From an uncultured Clostridia bacterium (GTDB lineage: Bacteria > Bacillota > Clostridia > Christensenellales > Borkfalkiaceae): 52,147 bases of DNA. Location: assembly GCA_947175515.1 (NCBI GenBank), contig CAMWNA010000002.1:1-52147 (forward strand), read 5' to 3'. The notes below the pieces were generated by a model. The model was not told where the DNA came from. It saw only the letters and a list, made by a program, of their open reading frames with translations, and ran no database searches. Both the position numbers and the translations under genes were made by a program. Shown in pieces: positions 36,889 to 45,985 of the stretch; the first letter of the stretch is position 1, and each line of letters opens with the position of its first letter.

Positions 36889-37923
36889 ATTTCGCTTAAT
36901 AAACGTAAATCTCAATTATATCGCTCTTTACTTGCGGATCACGCTTATTGATAACTTGCACATAAATCAAGTCGCCTGACTCTGCTTTATCTGTTATCTC
37001 CAAATATCTATGGTAAAAATATGCTACTTCCTTAATTAATTCTTCATCAAGGTCATACCCATTTCTGCTAATAGATAATATACGGTACTCACATTCAGTA
37101 TAGGATGTGTTATCCGGATTTAAAGTTACATTAAACTGACAAAGCCCGCCTATTGATACTACATTATTACCCTCTTTTGTCCACACATCAACCAATATAC
37201 TTTCTGCCGGTATACGATTACGAACAAAATGCAATTCAAAATTTGCTACTATATTATATATCGGATTTTCTATCGTAACTTTCGCAGTAACATCAAGCTC
37301 ATATGGTTGTGTGGGTGCATGAAAACAACTACCATTGTCATTATAATCCGTTGTTATTGGACTATTATCCAATTTGATAGAATCATTACCAAAATATTCT
37401 ACATTTACATTTTCACTACGCAAATCAACAACTTGTTTTTTTTCATTATTAGTCTGTAAGTTCGTAACCTTACTAATTACATAAGGACCATCCTGTCGAC
37501 CTTGTTCAAAAACATAAACGTCTTTTACTTCGTTCAAATAATACTCAATATGTTCATATTGTGCTTTACATACAGATTTTTTTCCTTCTTTTACAGGCTC
37601 ACTCCAACCTAAAAAGCGATACCCCTCTTTACACTTGACACTTGGTTCATTCGCAGACGAATCAACCACTTCGCCATATTCTCCGGCATCATAAGTAACT
37701 TTATTGCTATTACAAGCCGTAAGCGTCATAAAAGACATTGTAATCAACATAATTACTAATAAAGCAATGCCAAAAACCTTTTTACTTTTCATTTTGTAAT
37801 TCTCCTTTTAAGTTACTGTTTATTGCTCTATGTGAGCAAATATATTATAGCACTTTTGTATCCGTTTTTCAAGCACTACAAAGGGCTATTATATTTTATG
37901 CTTTACGACGGTAGATAAAAAAT
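36889..37923. repeat. segmental duplication, copy A
   Basis: Near-identical ends with 42291..43316, divergent centre. Confidence 0.85.
36896..37792 (-). CDS. lipoprotein with InlB/Listeria-Bacteroides-like repeat, copy A
   Basis: Lipobox MTLTACNS; VTYDAGEYGEVVDSS...GYRFLGWSEPVKEGKKSVCKAQYE; paralog of 42298..43185. Confidence 0.8.
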   Translation of the reverse strand: MKSKKVFGIALLVIMLITMSFMTLTACNSNKVTYDAGEYGEVVDSSANEPSVKCKEGYRFLGWSEPVKEGKKSVCKAQYEHIEYYLNEVKDVYVFEQGRQDGPYVISKVTNLQTNNEKKQVVDLRSENVNVEYFGNDSIKLDNSPITTDYNDNGSCFHAPTQPYELDVTAKVTIENPIYNIVANFELHFVRNRIPAESILVDVWTKEGNNVVSIGGLCQFNVTLNPDNTSYTECEYRILSISRNGYDLDEELIKEVAYFYHRYLEITDKAESGDLIYVQVINKRDPQVKSDIIEIYVY

Positions 37924-37967
37924 TATTGATAAATATCCTTTGCTTTTCGTTTTTGCTAAATTGAAAT

Positions 37968-38669
37968 TTACGCTTTCCCCGAAAAGAAACAAACCGCATA
38001 TACAATGCCGCAAAGCAGATTTACACCGAAACAACTTGCAACACCAATAATCAAATATAAGTTATTAGTCGTAGCAATAGTTAATGCTATACCGCCCAAC
38101 ACAAATGCTACACTAATAGCACCTATAACATACCAAACTTTAATGAATATACGCACAAATTTTGATTCAATATTTCCGTGTGTTGTTAAATCTTTGTATA
38201 TCTTTTCGGGAATTGTTTCAGTAACAAACAGTGTATCGTTAAGAATACGGCATTTTATCTCTTTAAGTCCTTTCAAATATTCGTATTCAGCTTCATAAAA
38301 GTCATAACCTGTTGTGTAACTTCTTTCTACACCATTATAAAAGTAATGCAAAACGAGTGCAAATTTGGTGTTCCATTTTTTATTATTATACTTGATTTGC
38401 TTAAAGTCAAAAAGCGTACATAAAATGTCAGTTCCGTACTGCATTACTTTATTGTATTTTTGATAAGTTAAACAATACTTGATATTTCTTACAAAAACAA
38501 CTATTGCCATAACTAAAACAAGTCCACCAGCCACAATTACTGCCATCACAATACGGTCTGAACGGTGAGCTTGTGCATAAGTAACGAAAAAAATCACATA
38601 AGCTAAAATATAGATTGCACATAAAATTGCAAATACCAAAGTTGATTTAGGAAATTTCTTTTCGCGCAT
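37968..38669 (-). CDS. membrane protein (4 TM)
   Basis: Two hydrophobic hairpins flanking a soluble domain. Confidence 0.65.
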   Translation of the reverse strand: MREKKFPKSTLVFAILCAIYILAYVIFFVTYAQAHRSDRIVMAVIVAGGLVLVMAIVVFVRNIKYCLTYQKYNKVMQYGTDILCTLFDFKQIKYNNKKWNTKFALVLHYFYNGVERSYTTGYDFYEAEYEYLKGLKEIKCRILNDTLFVTETIPEKIYKDLTTHGNIESKFVRIFIKVWYVIGAISVAFVLGGIALTIATTNNLYLIIGVASCFGVNLLCGIVYAVCFFSGKA

Positions 38670-38745
38670 TTCTAAATTTATTCTCCGCTAAATTACTGTT
38701 TATCGTACAGTCAGTATATCAAAAATTTACGATTATATCAATCGT

Positions 38746-39726
38746 TCAGTATTCCTCTTTGATTTTCGTTACAAACTCTTTGAACTGCTCACAAACGATC
38801 TGCGGCGCAAGTATTCGCATTTTGCCCTGCGTTCCTACCACCCACGCAAAAAAGGTTTTGCTGACTTGTATAGGTACTTTCAAACGGTAAGTCGTATCGT
38901 CCACCTTGACAATGTTCACTTCTTCGCCGAACTTGTCATACACGTCGTCAAGCATAGCGGAATCGAACTGCAAGTCAACATCTTGTTCTTCGCCGCCGAA
39001 CATAGAGAAAACACGCTGACGATAATTTTCAATGTCAAAGCCGTCCAACTCTTTTCGATACACACGCTCGGTTGCTTCTTCTTGTGCTTCTGACATCCTA
39101 TCTATACGGTAAGTTGCCGTTCCGTCGTGCTTATCATAATAGCAAACAAGATAATAATTGTCCTTGTTCCATACGACTACAAGCGGATTGACAAAATATC
39201 GCTTGCCGCCGTTCCGATATACCTTATTCTTCTGATAGTCCAATGAATAATACTTGAACGATACTTTTTTATTATCCGCTATGGCTTGTTTTAATGTATC
39301 AATGGTGTAAATGATGTGCCTATTGTTCCGCTTGGGCATTGTACCGAATCGGGCGGCGGCAGTCAATTCCGATGCTTGAAAGTCGCCCATTGTAGTCATA
39401 AGTTTATTTGTGAGCGTTTGCTTTTGCGTTGCGCTCAACTTTGAAGCCTGCACAGCATCTGCAAGAAAAGCAATCTCGGCACTATCAAAATGACGGTTGA
39501 CAACGTAGTAAAAGTGATATTTTTTCTTATATGTAAGCACCTCATAGCCGTACTCGTTCAGAAGTGCAATATCTTGTAACAGAATTTTACGCGACACCGC
39601 TATCTTCTTTTCGGCAAGCAAAGCAATAATCTCGTCCGTATTAAGGGCGTGATCTTCGTCGGTTAGCCGACAGAGCAAGTCATACAAGACAAGCAATTTG
39701 ATTTTCTGTTCGGTAGCGTGTGCCAT
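38746..39726 (-). CDS. WYL-domain transcriptional regulator
   Basis: HTH N-terminus plus KKVSFKYYSLDYQKN...YFVNPLVVVWNKDNYYLVCYYDKHDGTATYRIDRM. Confidence 0.88.
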   Translation of the reverse strand: MAHATEQKIKLLVLYDLLCRLTDEDHALNTDEIIALLAEKKIAVSRKILLQDIALLNEYGYEVLTYKKKYHFYYVVNRHFDSAEIAFLADAVQASKLSATQKQTLTNKLMTTMGDFQASELTAAARFGTMPKRNNRHIIYTIDTLKQAIADNKKVSFKYYSLDYQKNKVYRNGGKRYFVNPLVVVWNKDNYYLVCYYDKHDGTATYRIDRMSEAQEEATERVYRKELDGFDIENYRQRVFSMFGGEEQDVDLQFDSAMLDDVYDKFGEEVNIVKVDDTTYRLKVPIQVSKTFFAWVVGTQGKMRILAPQIVCEQFKEFVTKIKEEY

Positions 39727-39739
39727 AAAACTTCCTTAT

Positions 39740-40267
39740 TTATGAGTTTGGTTGTTCTTCTATATTCTCATTTTCAGCTAATGTTTTTCGATTATCAAAA
39801 CAATATTTTTTGACGATTATTACAATTATTCCTATAATGCCAACAATAATGAATATCCCTCGCGGTAAAAATATCCATTGTATTAAATCAAACGTCATAT
39901 CGCGTTCCGCCATACAATGCCCATACTTATCAATGACTAATTCGATTGATGTACCAATCTTACTTTCGCACCACTCTTTGGACTCTGTTTTATTTGCTAC
40001 GGGATAGGAAGTAGTCGCGGAATAATGCTTACCGCTTTCTGCATCTACATATTCACATTTGAAAAAGCATTTATCTGACTTAGAACTTGAAGAAACTCTT
40101 CTAACCTCATAACTCACTATCGTCCCCTCTACACTCCAACCGCTTTTATGGATTTCCAAATCGCTATGACGAAAAATCATTCCGCCGACACCTAAAAGGA
40201 TAAGTAGGATAAAAATAGCAAGCAAACTTGAATATGAAATTTTTCGTTTTTTTACTTTATCGTCCAT
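39740..40267 (-). CDS. DUF3592-like membrane protein, paralog 1
   Basis: WSVEGTIVSYE...CESKIGTSIELVIDKYGHCMAE flanked by TMs. Confidence 0.6.
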   Translation of the reverse strand: MDDKVKKRKISYSSLLAIFILLILLGVGGMIFRHSDLEIHKSGWSVEGTIVSYEVRRVSSSSKSDKCFFKCEYVDAESGKHYSATTSYPVANKTESKEWCESKIGTSIELVIDKYGHCMAERDMTFDLIQWIFLPRGIFIIVGIIGIIVIIVKKYCFDNRKTLAENENIEEQPNS

Positions 40268-40277
40268 AATTCGTTCC

Positions 40278-40811
40278 TTATAAACGGTTTCCCAAGTGGT
40301 CTTTTACTTTGACTTTGAAAACTATAACAAGCAAAATTATCAACAATACTACTTCAACACCTATCAAAATTCCACCGCGCAACCATACAAAATTGTATTG
40401 ACCTTGATAAACGGACTGCAATTTATTGGCGACCTCACAATGCCCTTTGTCGTCAATAATCAGTTTTACGGTTTTTCCAACTTGATTTTCACACCAAGTG
40501 CGCCTTTCATTTAGCTCATCTGTCTTATCTTCACGAACTTGCCAATAATCGCTTGCCTTCCATACGTTTCCGTTTTCTTCATACTGATAATAAAGTTTGA
40601 AACTATAATGTAACCAACCACTATTGTTACTGTAACCTTCGCCCGTTTTAAGTTCTATAATATCGCCGTCAACTTCACGTCCGTTAGACATAAGGTAATT
40701 CAAATCCCGTAAATATGTAATACCGCCAATAGAAGAAGTCAAAATAAGAGTGGATAACGCCATTAAAAATATGATTGTAAGTATTAAGCCTGTTTTATTT
40801 TTCCTTGTCAT
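40278..40811 (-). CDS. DUF3592-like membrane protein, paralog 2
   Basis: Start MTRKNKTGLILTII; REVDGDIIELK...CENQVGKTVKLIIDDKGHCEVAN. Confidence 0.6.
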   Translation of the reverse strand: MTRKNKTGLILTIIFLMALSTLILTSSIGGITYLRDLNYLMSNGREVDGDIIELKTGEGYSNNSGWLHYSFKLYYQYEENGNVWKASDYWQVREDKTDELNERRTWCENQVGKTVKLIIDDKGHCEVANKLQSVYQGQYNFVWLRGGILIGVEVVLLIILLVIVFKVKVKDHLGNRL

Positions 40812-40840
40812 ATTTTTGTTCTCCGTAGAGCAACTTCGTG

Positions 40841-41617
40841 TTATTTTGTCGTGGATATTTCTTCTAAAATGCCGTAGGTGTTTTTGTAGGGTACGATATT
40901 GATAGTTTTCTTTTGCTGTAAGTATTTCGCTTCCTTGTGCGTAAACCAAGACCGCGCCCATTTCTCTCTCGTTGCGCCGTTCTCGTCTTGATACTTAACC
41001 TTAACGTAGCAAACTATCCATTTTACAACCTTTGTTACTTCGCCTTGCGTAACGGTATTCGGTAGCGGCGTGTGAATAATTCTGTCGTTGTTATATGTGC
41101 TGCCGTAAACTTTCTTCTTGATTTTCTTGTTCAGTACGTTACGGTAGATACAACGGTATATAAGCAAATACAATACAATGGGAACAGGGAAACACCATAT
41201 TATCGCATTTTTTAATGCTCTTTCATAATTAACAACAGGAAAATAAGCAGACGACCATGTACCGTTTGGATCAATATAAATTTTTAATTTTTTGCCGATT
41301 TGGGCTTTTGCGTCGCTCTCGTTTGAATATGTTCCTCTGTGCATACTATAAACAGTGCCCCATTCACTTTCATATTCGTAGTAAGTCCAATATTCTGTTT
41401 CCCGGGAAGCGCCTACATGTCCCTTATAATGTATTCCGTATTTTGTTATCGTCGCTTCAACTTCAATCGCATTTTCACTCAAATATTTATAAATGTCTTG
41501 ACTTGCGTATTCCCACCACATAAAAATGAAAGTAAGCAGAAAAGCAAGAGTAGCCAATATCAACAGGAAAGATATTAGCACTCTATTCTTTTTTATTCCT
41601 ATATCTTTAATGTCCAT
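40841..41617 (-). CDS. DUF3592-like membrane protein, paralog 3
   Basis: AIEVEATITKYG...QIGKKLKIYIDPNGTWSSAYFPV. Confidence 0.6.
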   Translation of the reverse strand: MDIKDIGIKKNRVLISFLLILATLAFLLTFIFMWWEYASQDIYKYLSENAIEVEATITKYGIHYKGHVGASRETEYWTYYEYESEWGTVYSMHRGTYSNESDAKAQIGKKLKIYIDPNGTWSSAYFPVVNYERALKNAIIWCFPVPIVLYLLIYRCIYRNVLNKKIKKKVYGSTYNNDRIIHTPLPNTVTQGEVTKVVKWIVCYVKVKYQDENGATREKWARSWFTHKEAKYLQQKKTINIVPYKNTYGILEEISTTK

Positions 41618-41633
41618 AGATACTCCGTGTTAT

Positions 41634-41672
41634 TTTGTCGCCAAGATTTCTTCCAAAATGCCGTAGGTGTTC
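41634..41672 (-). pseudogene. 3'-terminal remnant of a DUF3592-like gene (WNTYGILEEILATK*)
   Basis: Matches the C-terminus (KNTYGILEEISTTK*) of 40841..41617 and continues past the stop (TAACACG). Confidence 0.7.
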
Positions 41673-41681
41673 CATACCTTA

Positions 41682-41710
41682 ATTATAGCACTATTTTACC
41701 GTGTTTGCAA
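41682..41710 (-). promoter_or_regulatory. promoter TTGCAA-N17-TATAAT upstream of the DUF3592-like array
   Basis: -10 at 41682..41687, -35 at 41705..41710. Confidence 0.6.
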
Positions 41711-41761
41711 GCAACCATACCCAAGAGCGAATAAAGTGCATACATTGCCAAGTTTAGCAAA

Positions 41762-41792
41762 AGAGCCGAGCTGAATTGCTCGGCTTCTAATG
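41762..41792 (-). terminator. terminator after lipoprotein 41797..42234
   Basis: GAAGCCGAGCAATTCAGCTCGGCTCTTTT. Confidence 0.7.
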
Positions 41793-41796
41793 TTCT

Positions 41797-42234
41797 TTAA
41801 GATAATGTTGAATCGTAAGCCCCTCGCGCCGTAGCAAGCTCAATGATCTTTGATTGCAAATCAAATGAATAACCATAGTAAACATCTTTTTCGCTGTTAT
41901 ACCGCACCGACAGTCTATATGATTTTTCGCCCTGATGAATTATAATCCAAGTGTTGTCGCCAACGGGCGGATAATCTTTTCCCATATTAGCCAATTCTTC
42001 GGTTAAAACGATATTCATTATTTCGGCAATATCGTTTTCATCTTCAATCGTGAACTTAAACGGCTTGCCCGTATGATTGTCAAACTCGACTTCAATGCTG
42101 TCGGCTGATTCCTGCATATCGGCAAATCGTTCCATATCGGTTATGTGCTTGATAGGATTAGAACAACCTGCCAAGGATACTATCGTTATCACCAAACATA
42201 GAAAGCATATAATCGCCGATATGATTTTTTTCAT
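41797..42234 (-). CDS. lipoprotein
   Basis: MKKIISAIICFLCLVITIVSLAGCSN; SD AAGGAG. Confidence 0.75.
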   Translation of the reverse strand: MKKIISAIICFLCLVITIVSLAGCSNPIKHITDMERFADMQESADSIEVEFDNHTGKPFKFTIEDENDIAEIMNIVLTEELANMGKDYPPVGDNTWIIIHQGEKSYRLSVRYNSEKDVYYGYSFDLQSKIIELATARGAYDSTLS

Positions 42235-42261
42235 ATACTACTCCTTACTGTTACAAGCAAA

Positions 42262-42293
42262 ACTATGTGGTTTTATAGGGGACGATAGTTATT
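42262..42293 (-). pseudogene. remnant of a DUF3592-like C-terminal region (ITIVPYKTT*)
   Basis: Minus-strand ATAACTATCGTCCCCTATAAAACC, similar to INIVPYKNT of the 258-aa paralog. Confidence 0.5.
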
Positions 42294-43316
42294 TCGCTTA
42301 ATAAACGTAAATCTCAATTATATCGCTCTTTACTTGCGGATCACGCTTATTGATAACTTGAATATAAATCAAGTCGCCTGATTCTGCTTTATCTGTTATC
42401 CTCAAAAAATCCCAGTCAAAATATGCTATTTCCTTAATCAATTCTTCATCAAGGTCATATCCATCTCTACTAATAGTTAATATACGATATTCACACTCTT
42501 TGAAAGATGTATCGTCGGGGGTAATAGTAACATCTATACGACAAGGTTTATCTTTGGATACAACATTTTTTCCATTTGCCGACCACGCCGAAACAGATAT
42601 ACTTTCCGCAGCAATACGATTACGAACAAAATGCAATTCAAAATTTACTATGATGTTATAATCAGAATTTTCTATACTAACTTTTGCAGTAATGTCAAAT
42701 TCGTATGGTTGTATATTTACCCAAAAACAATCACCACTAAATGATAGTTTTACAGGGCTATCTTCTGGTTTAATCGTTTCATTTCCAAAATATTCAATAT
42801 AAGCACTTGAACGCAAATTAACCGTTTCTACTGTTTGTTTTTGAGTCTGCAAATTTGTAACCTTACTTATTATAGAAACGCCATCTTGTATTCCTTGTTC
42901 AAAAACATAAACGTCTTTTACTTCGTTCAAATAATACTCAATATGTTCATATTGTGCTTTACATACAGATTTTTTTCCTTCTTTTACAGGCTCACTCCAA
43001 CCTAAAAAGCGATACCCCTCTTTACACTTGACACTTGGTTCATTCGCAGACGAATCAACCACTTCGCCATATTCTCCGGCATCATAAGTAACTTTATTGC
43101 TATTACAAGCCGTAAGCGTCATAAAAGACATTGTAATCAACATAATTACTAATAAAGCAATGCCAAAAACCTTTTTACTTTTCATTTTGTAATTCTCCTT
43201 TTAAGTTACTGTTTATTGCTCTATGTGAGCAAATATATTATAGCACTTTTGTATCCGTTTTTCAAGCACTACAAAGGGCTATTATATTTTATGCTTTACG
43301 ACGGTAGATAAAAAAT
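42291..43316. repeat. segmental duplication, copy B
   Basis: Near-identical ends with 36889..37923. Confidence 0.85.
42298..43185 (-). CDS. lipoprotein with InlB-like repeat, copy B
   Basis: Same first ~98 residues as copy A; divergent middle; similar C-terminus. Confidence 0.8.
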   Translation of the reverse strand: MKSKKVFGIALLVIMLITMSFMTLTACNSNKVTYDAGEYGEVVDSSANEPSVKCKEGYRFLGWSEPVKEGKKSVCKAQYEHIEYYLNEVKDVYVFEQGIQDGVSIISKVTNLQTQKQTVETVNLRSSAYIEYFGNETIKPEDSPVKLSFSGDCFWVNIQPYEFDITAKVSIENSDYNIIVNFELHFVRNRIAAESISVSAWSANGKNVVSKDKPCRIDVTITPDDTSFKECEYRILTISRDGYDLDEELIKEIAYFDWDFLRITDKAESGDLIYIQVINKRDPQVKSDIIEIYVY

Positions 43317-44548
43317 ATTGTTAAGGCTACCCCACCAATTAAAACAATGCCGCCAACAGCAATACCCACAATCAAGCCCGTTCTATTTATTCCGTTGTCT
43401 ATATTGGTTGTTGTACTTGTCGGATTTTTGGAAGAGCTGAATACAAAGTAAAAATCTTCCGTCGTTTCTGCTGTATAACCTAACCCCTTGTTGTCTGTTT
43501 CAACACTTGATTCTATTATGTGCGGAATATTATTATTCAGTTCTATGGAATAACTCGTATTGTAGCTTCCTACTTGTTTTTGCTCTACCAAATATATTAG
43601 CGGCTTAAAAGCATAATTCCGCTGTACGCTTATAGGCAATTCATAGCTTATGACCGAATCGGCTTCTATTGACATAGAAAACTTATAGGCGTTCAGTTGC
43701 ATTGTATCAACAGAATTAAAAAACAGGTCATTATAATCCAAATTCAAATTGCTTTGCAATACTTGATTTATAATCGAATAGAAAAACCCAATCGGTACTC
43801 CGCCATAATAATCATAATACTCCTCATATATTTTATATTGACTGTCTATAAAATCTTTGCACGTTACAGTTTCAGTCTGATACTCGCAACTACTTTCAAA
43901 CGAATGTCCCGTTCCATCATCAAATACAAAAAAGGTGTAACTCGATTTAGAGAGTGCGTTCCGCAAAGTCCAAATATGCTTTCCGTCTGCCGAAAGAGAT
44001 GACGAGTAGTTATTAGATGTTTCATATATAAAACTTTTTCTTTCGTTGTACGATAATGAAATGGTTATTGTATTGTTATCCGGAATAATCGTGTAAAGAG
44101 TTCCCTTGATGTTCTCGTCAATATCAGATGAATATATATTGCTTGTATCAAAGTTAGTGTCTATCCAAAATGATTTATCGCCAAACCATACCGAGCCTTC
44201 TACCGCTTGACCGTTTACCGTAACAGATATTTGCGGAAGCTCACACGCTTTCGCCAAAAACGGAATAGCAAATTCCACTTCGCCATCATTAGCCGCAACT
44301 TCGTATTCATATTGCGCTACACCTTTCCCATGCGACAATAACTCTGTGTCGGTTAAATCAAATTTTACTTTACCGCTTGTTATTGTTTCGGAATCATTGC
44401 AATACAACCCATACGTTGGAAAATGTTGCTCGAATGTTTGCGCTTGCGCATTTTGGTGTGTGTTAGCTGTCAATGCCATAAACGCCATTAAAAGCGACAA
44501 GAGCATAACCGTGAACATCATAGTTCTCTTTTGTATTTCAGTAAACAT
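43289..44548 (-). CDS. secreted/TM-anchored surface protein
   Basis: Start MFTEIQKRTMMFTVMLLSLLMAFMALTANTHQNAQA signal peptide; C-terminal TM VGIAVGGIVLIGGVALTIFFIYRRKA. Confidence 0.75.
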   Translation of the reverse strand: MFTEIQKRTMMFTVMLLSLLMAFMALTANTHQNAQAQTFEQHFPTYGLYCNDSETITSGKVKFDLTDTELLSHGKGVAQYEYEVAANDGEVEFAIPFLAKACELPQISVTVNGQAVEGSVWFGDKSFWIDTNFDTSNIYSSDIDENIKGTLYTIIPDNNTITISLSYNERKSFIYETSNNYSSSLSADGKHIWTLRNALSKSSYTFFVFDDGTGHSFESSCEYQTETVTCKDFIDSQYKIYEEYYDYYGGVPIGFFYSIINQVLQSNLNLDYNDLFFNSVDTMQLNAYKFSMSIEADSVISYELPISVQRNYAFKPLIYLVEQKQVGSYNTSYSIELNNNIPHIIESSVETDNKGLGYTAETTEDFYFVFSSSKNPTSTTTNIDNGINRTGLIVGIAVGGIVLIGGVALTIFFIYRRKA

Positions 44549-44549
44549 A

Positions 44550-45035
44550 TTATTCTCCTGCGGCTTTATGGGTAAATAGATTAACGATACGCTTATGCTT
44601 CTTAACGGCATATTGATACGTTTTGTATGCACCGCTATTTTCACGTTCCTCTACCCAAAACAAAATCAAATCGCTTTGGTCTATCATTGCAAGGTTACGA
44701 TAATAAATTGCCGTGTACCAATAGTCAAAATCCTTTGTCGGACACTCCAATGCTTCATACTCTTTGCGGATAAACCATCTCGGCGGCTTTCGCAACTGCT
44801 TATCAAGTGCAAAACAAAATACCCTTTTGACATTGAGTTGCGGGTTAGCGTTTCTTTTTTCGGTTACAATGTCATAGCACAAATCATCAAAATCACTTCT
44901 ACCGCCGAATAGAAAAATTCTCACACCGTCCTCTATCGCCTTGTCGATTTCTATTCTCGTTCTTGCTATTAGGTCATCTGTTATATTGACGTCTGAATGC
45001 CCAAAGCACGAACAAGTCTTTTCAACTGTTGACAT
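44550..45035 (-). CDS. SLOG-superfamily (DUF1273/YpsA-like) nucleotide-sensor-type protein
   Basis: TCSCFGHSDVNITDDL...DKAIEDGVRIFLFGGRSDFDDLCYDIV...RNLAMIDQSDLILFWVEERENSGAYKTYQYAVKKHKRIVNLF. Confidence 0.75.
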   Translation of the reverse strand: MSTVEKTCSCFGHSDVNITDDLIARTRIEIDKAIEDGVRIFLFGGRSDFDDLCYDIVTEKRNANPQLNVKRVFCFALDKQLRKPPRWFIRKEYEALECPTKDFDYWYTAIYYRNLAMIDQSDLILFWVEERENSGAYKTYQYAVKKHKRIVNLFTHKAAGE

Positions 45036-45243
45036 AAAAAAAGATGCCGCTCCCTTGCGAGAGCGACACCATAGCATACACATCTCGCGTAGTTGCGACA
45101 CCACATAAAACTCGACCTCAAGGTAAACCTCTCTGTACAAAGCCTGCGATAGTGTATTGCTACCTATTTTAAGCCTTGCACAAAGCATAACAAAATATAC
45201 CTTTGGTGAGATCGAGTCCAAAGGTTGTTTTATATGATGTCGC
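45036..45243 (-). ncRNA. candidate structured cis-regulatory/stand-alone RNA upstream of the SLOG gene
   Basis: ACCUUUGG-ACUCGAUCUCA-CCAAAGGU hairpin; loop complementary to UGAGGUCGAGU; antiterminator GCGAGA/UCUCGC; terminator GGUGUCGCUCU/GGAGCGGCAUC + U7. Confidence 0.7.
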
Positions 45244-45249
45244 ATTGCT

Positions 45250-45278
45250 ATTATAGCACAATCAGTAGAAAATATCAA
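45250..45278 (-). promoter_or_regulatory. promoter TTGATA-N17-TATAAT for the candidate RNA
   Basis: -10 at 45250..45255, -35 at 45273..45278. Confidence 0.8.
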
Positions 45279-45299
45279 GAATTATCAAAGAGAGAAATG

Positions 45300-45332
45300 A
45301 AAAAGCCGCTACATAAAGTAACGGCTTTCAGT
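45300..45332. terminator. hairpin with flanking A/T runs, likely bidirectional terminator
   Basis: AAAGCCGCTACATAAAGTAACGGCTTT. Confidence 0.6.
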
Positions 45333-45475
45333 TCATCTATTTTGATAGTTATTCTACGTTAAATTAAAATTTATATTGCTAATTCAAAGACTATTTTCTT
45401 ACATTAGCAAGTAACATATATCCATTTGACAACAAAGCGCATACAATATTATATATCTCAAAAAGGAATGTACCT

Positions 45476-45925
45476 ATGAAAAGAACAACTAAAATAATTT
45501 TGCTACCCCTTGTTATTGCTGTTCTATTACTGTCTTTATGTTCGTGCAATAACGACAATCAAGAAATCTATACGCTAACCGAAATAAGCATTGTTAGCCA
45601 AACCAATTACGAAGAAATAGAGCGTTTAGATACAAGCGAATTTGAAGAACAATACTATCAAATTCATAGTGATTTAGGTAAAACCATTACCATTAAAAAC
45701 CAAAATGAAATTACCTTTTCGGGAAGCAAAACAGCTGAATATAATGGTAACGTAAAAATATATGATGCAGGGTTAATGACCTATGCAACGATAGAAAACG
45801 CCGACTTTTATTCTTCCTATGACAATATCAGCATTTTTCAAAATAGCCTATATGTAGAAAGTTACTTTATCGAAATAGACGGCAGTTACATAAAATTCAC
45901 TTTTAAGTTTGAGAAAAACAGTTAG
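45476..45925 (+). CDS. lipoprotein, remote paralog of 49686..50096
   Basis: LLLSLCSCNND lipobox; SD AAAGGA. Confidence 0.75.
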   Translation: MKRTTKIILLPLVIAVLLLSLCSCNNDNQEIYTLTEISIVSQTNYEEIERLDTSEFEEQYYQIHSDLGKTITIKNQNEITFSGSKTAEYNGNVKIYDAGLMTYATIENADFYSSYDNISIFQNSLYVESYFIEIDGSYIKFTFKFEKNS

Positions 45926-45941
45926 CAAATAAAGTTTTAGC

Positions 45942-45980
45942 TTTTTATAAAAGCCGAGATAAACTCTCGGCTTCTTTTAT
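45942..45980. terminator. bidirectional terminator between convergent genes
   Basis: AAAGCCGAGATAAACTCTCGGCTTCTTTT. Confidence 0.75.
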
Positions 45981-45985
45981 ACTTA

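Noticed and set aside
36889-43316. Diversity-generating retroelement (template/variable repeat) explanation for the lipoprotein copies
   Set aside because: No reverse transcriptase gene is visible and differences are not restricted to adenine positions; ordinary duplication/recombination is simpler.
45036-45278. N-terminal 81-codon extension of the SLOG ORF in the ORF track
   Set aside because: It begins inside the -35 element of a strong promoter and runs through hairpins and a terminator; more likely a chance open frame over a structured RNA.
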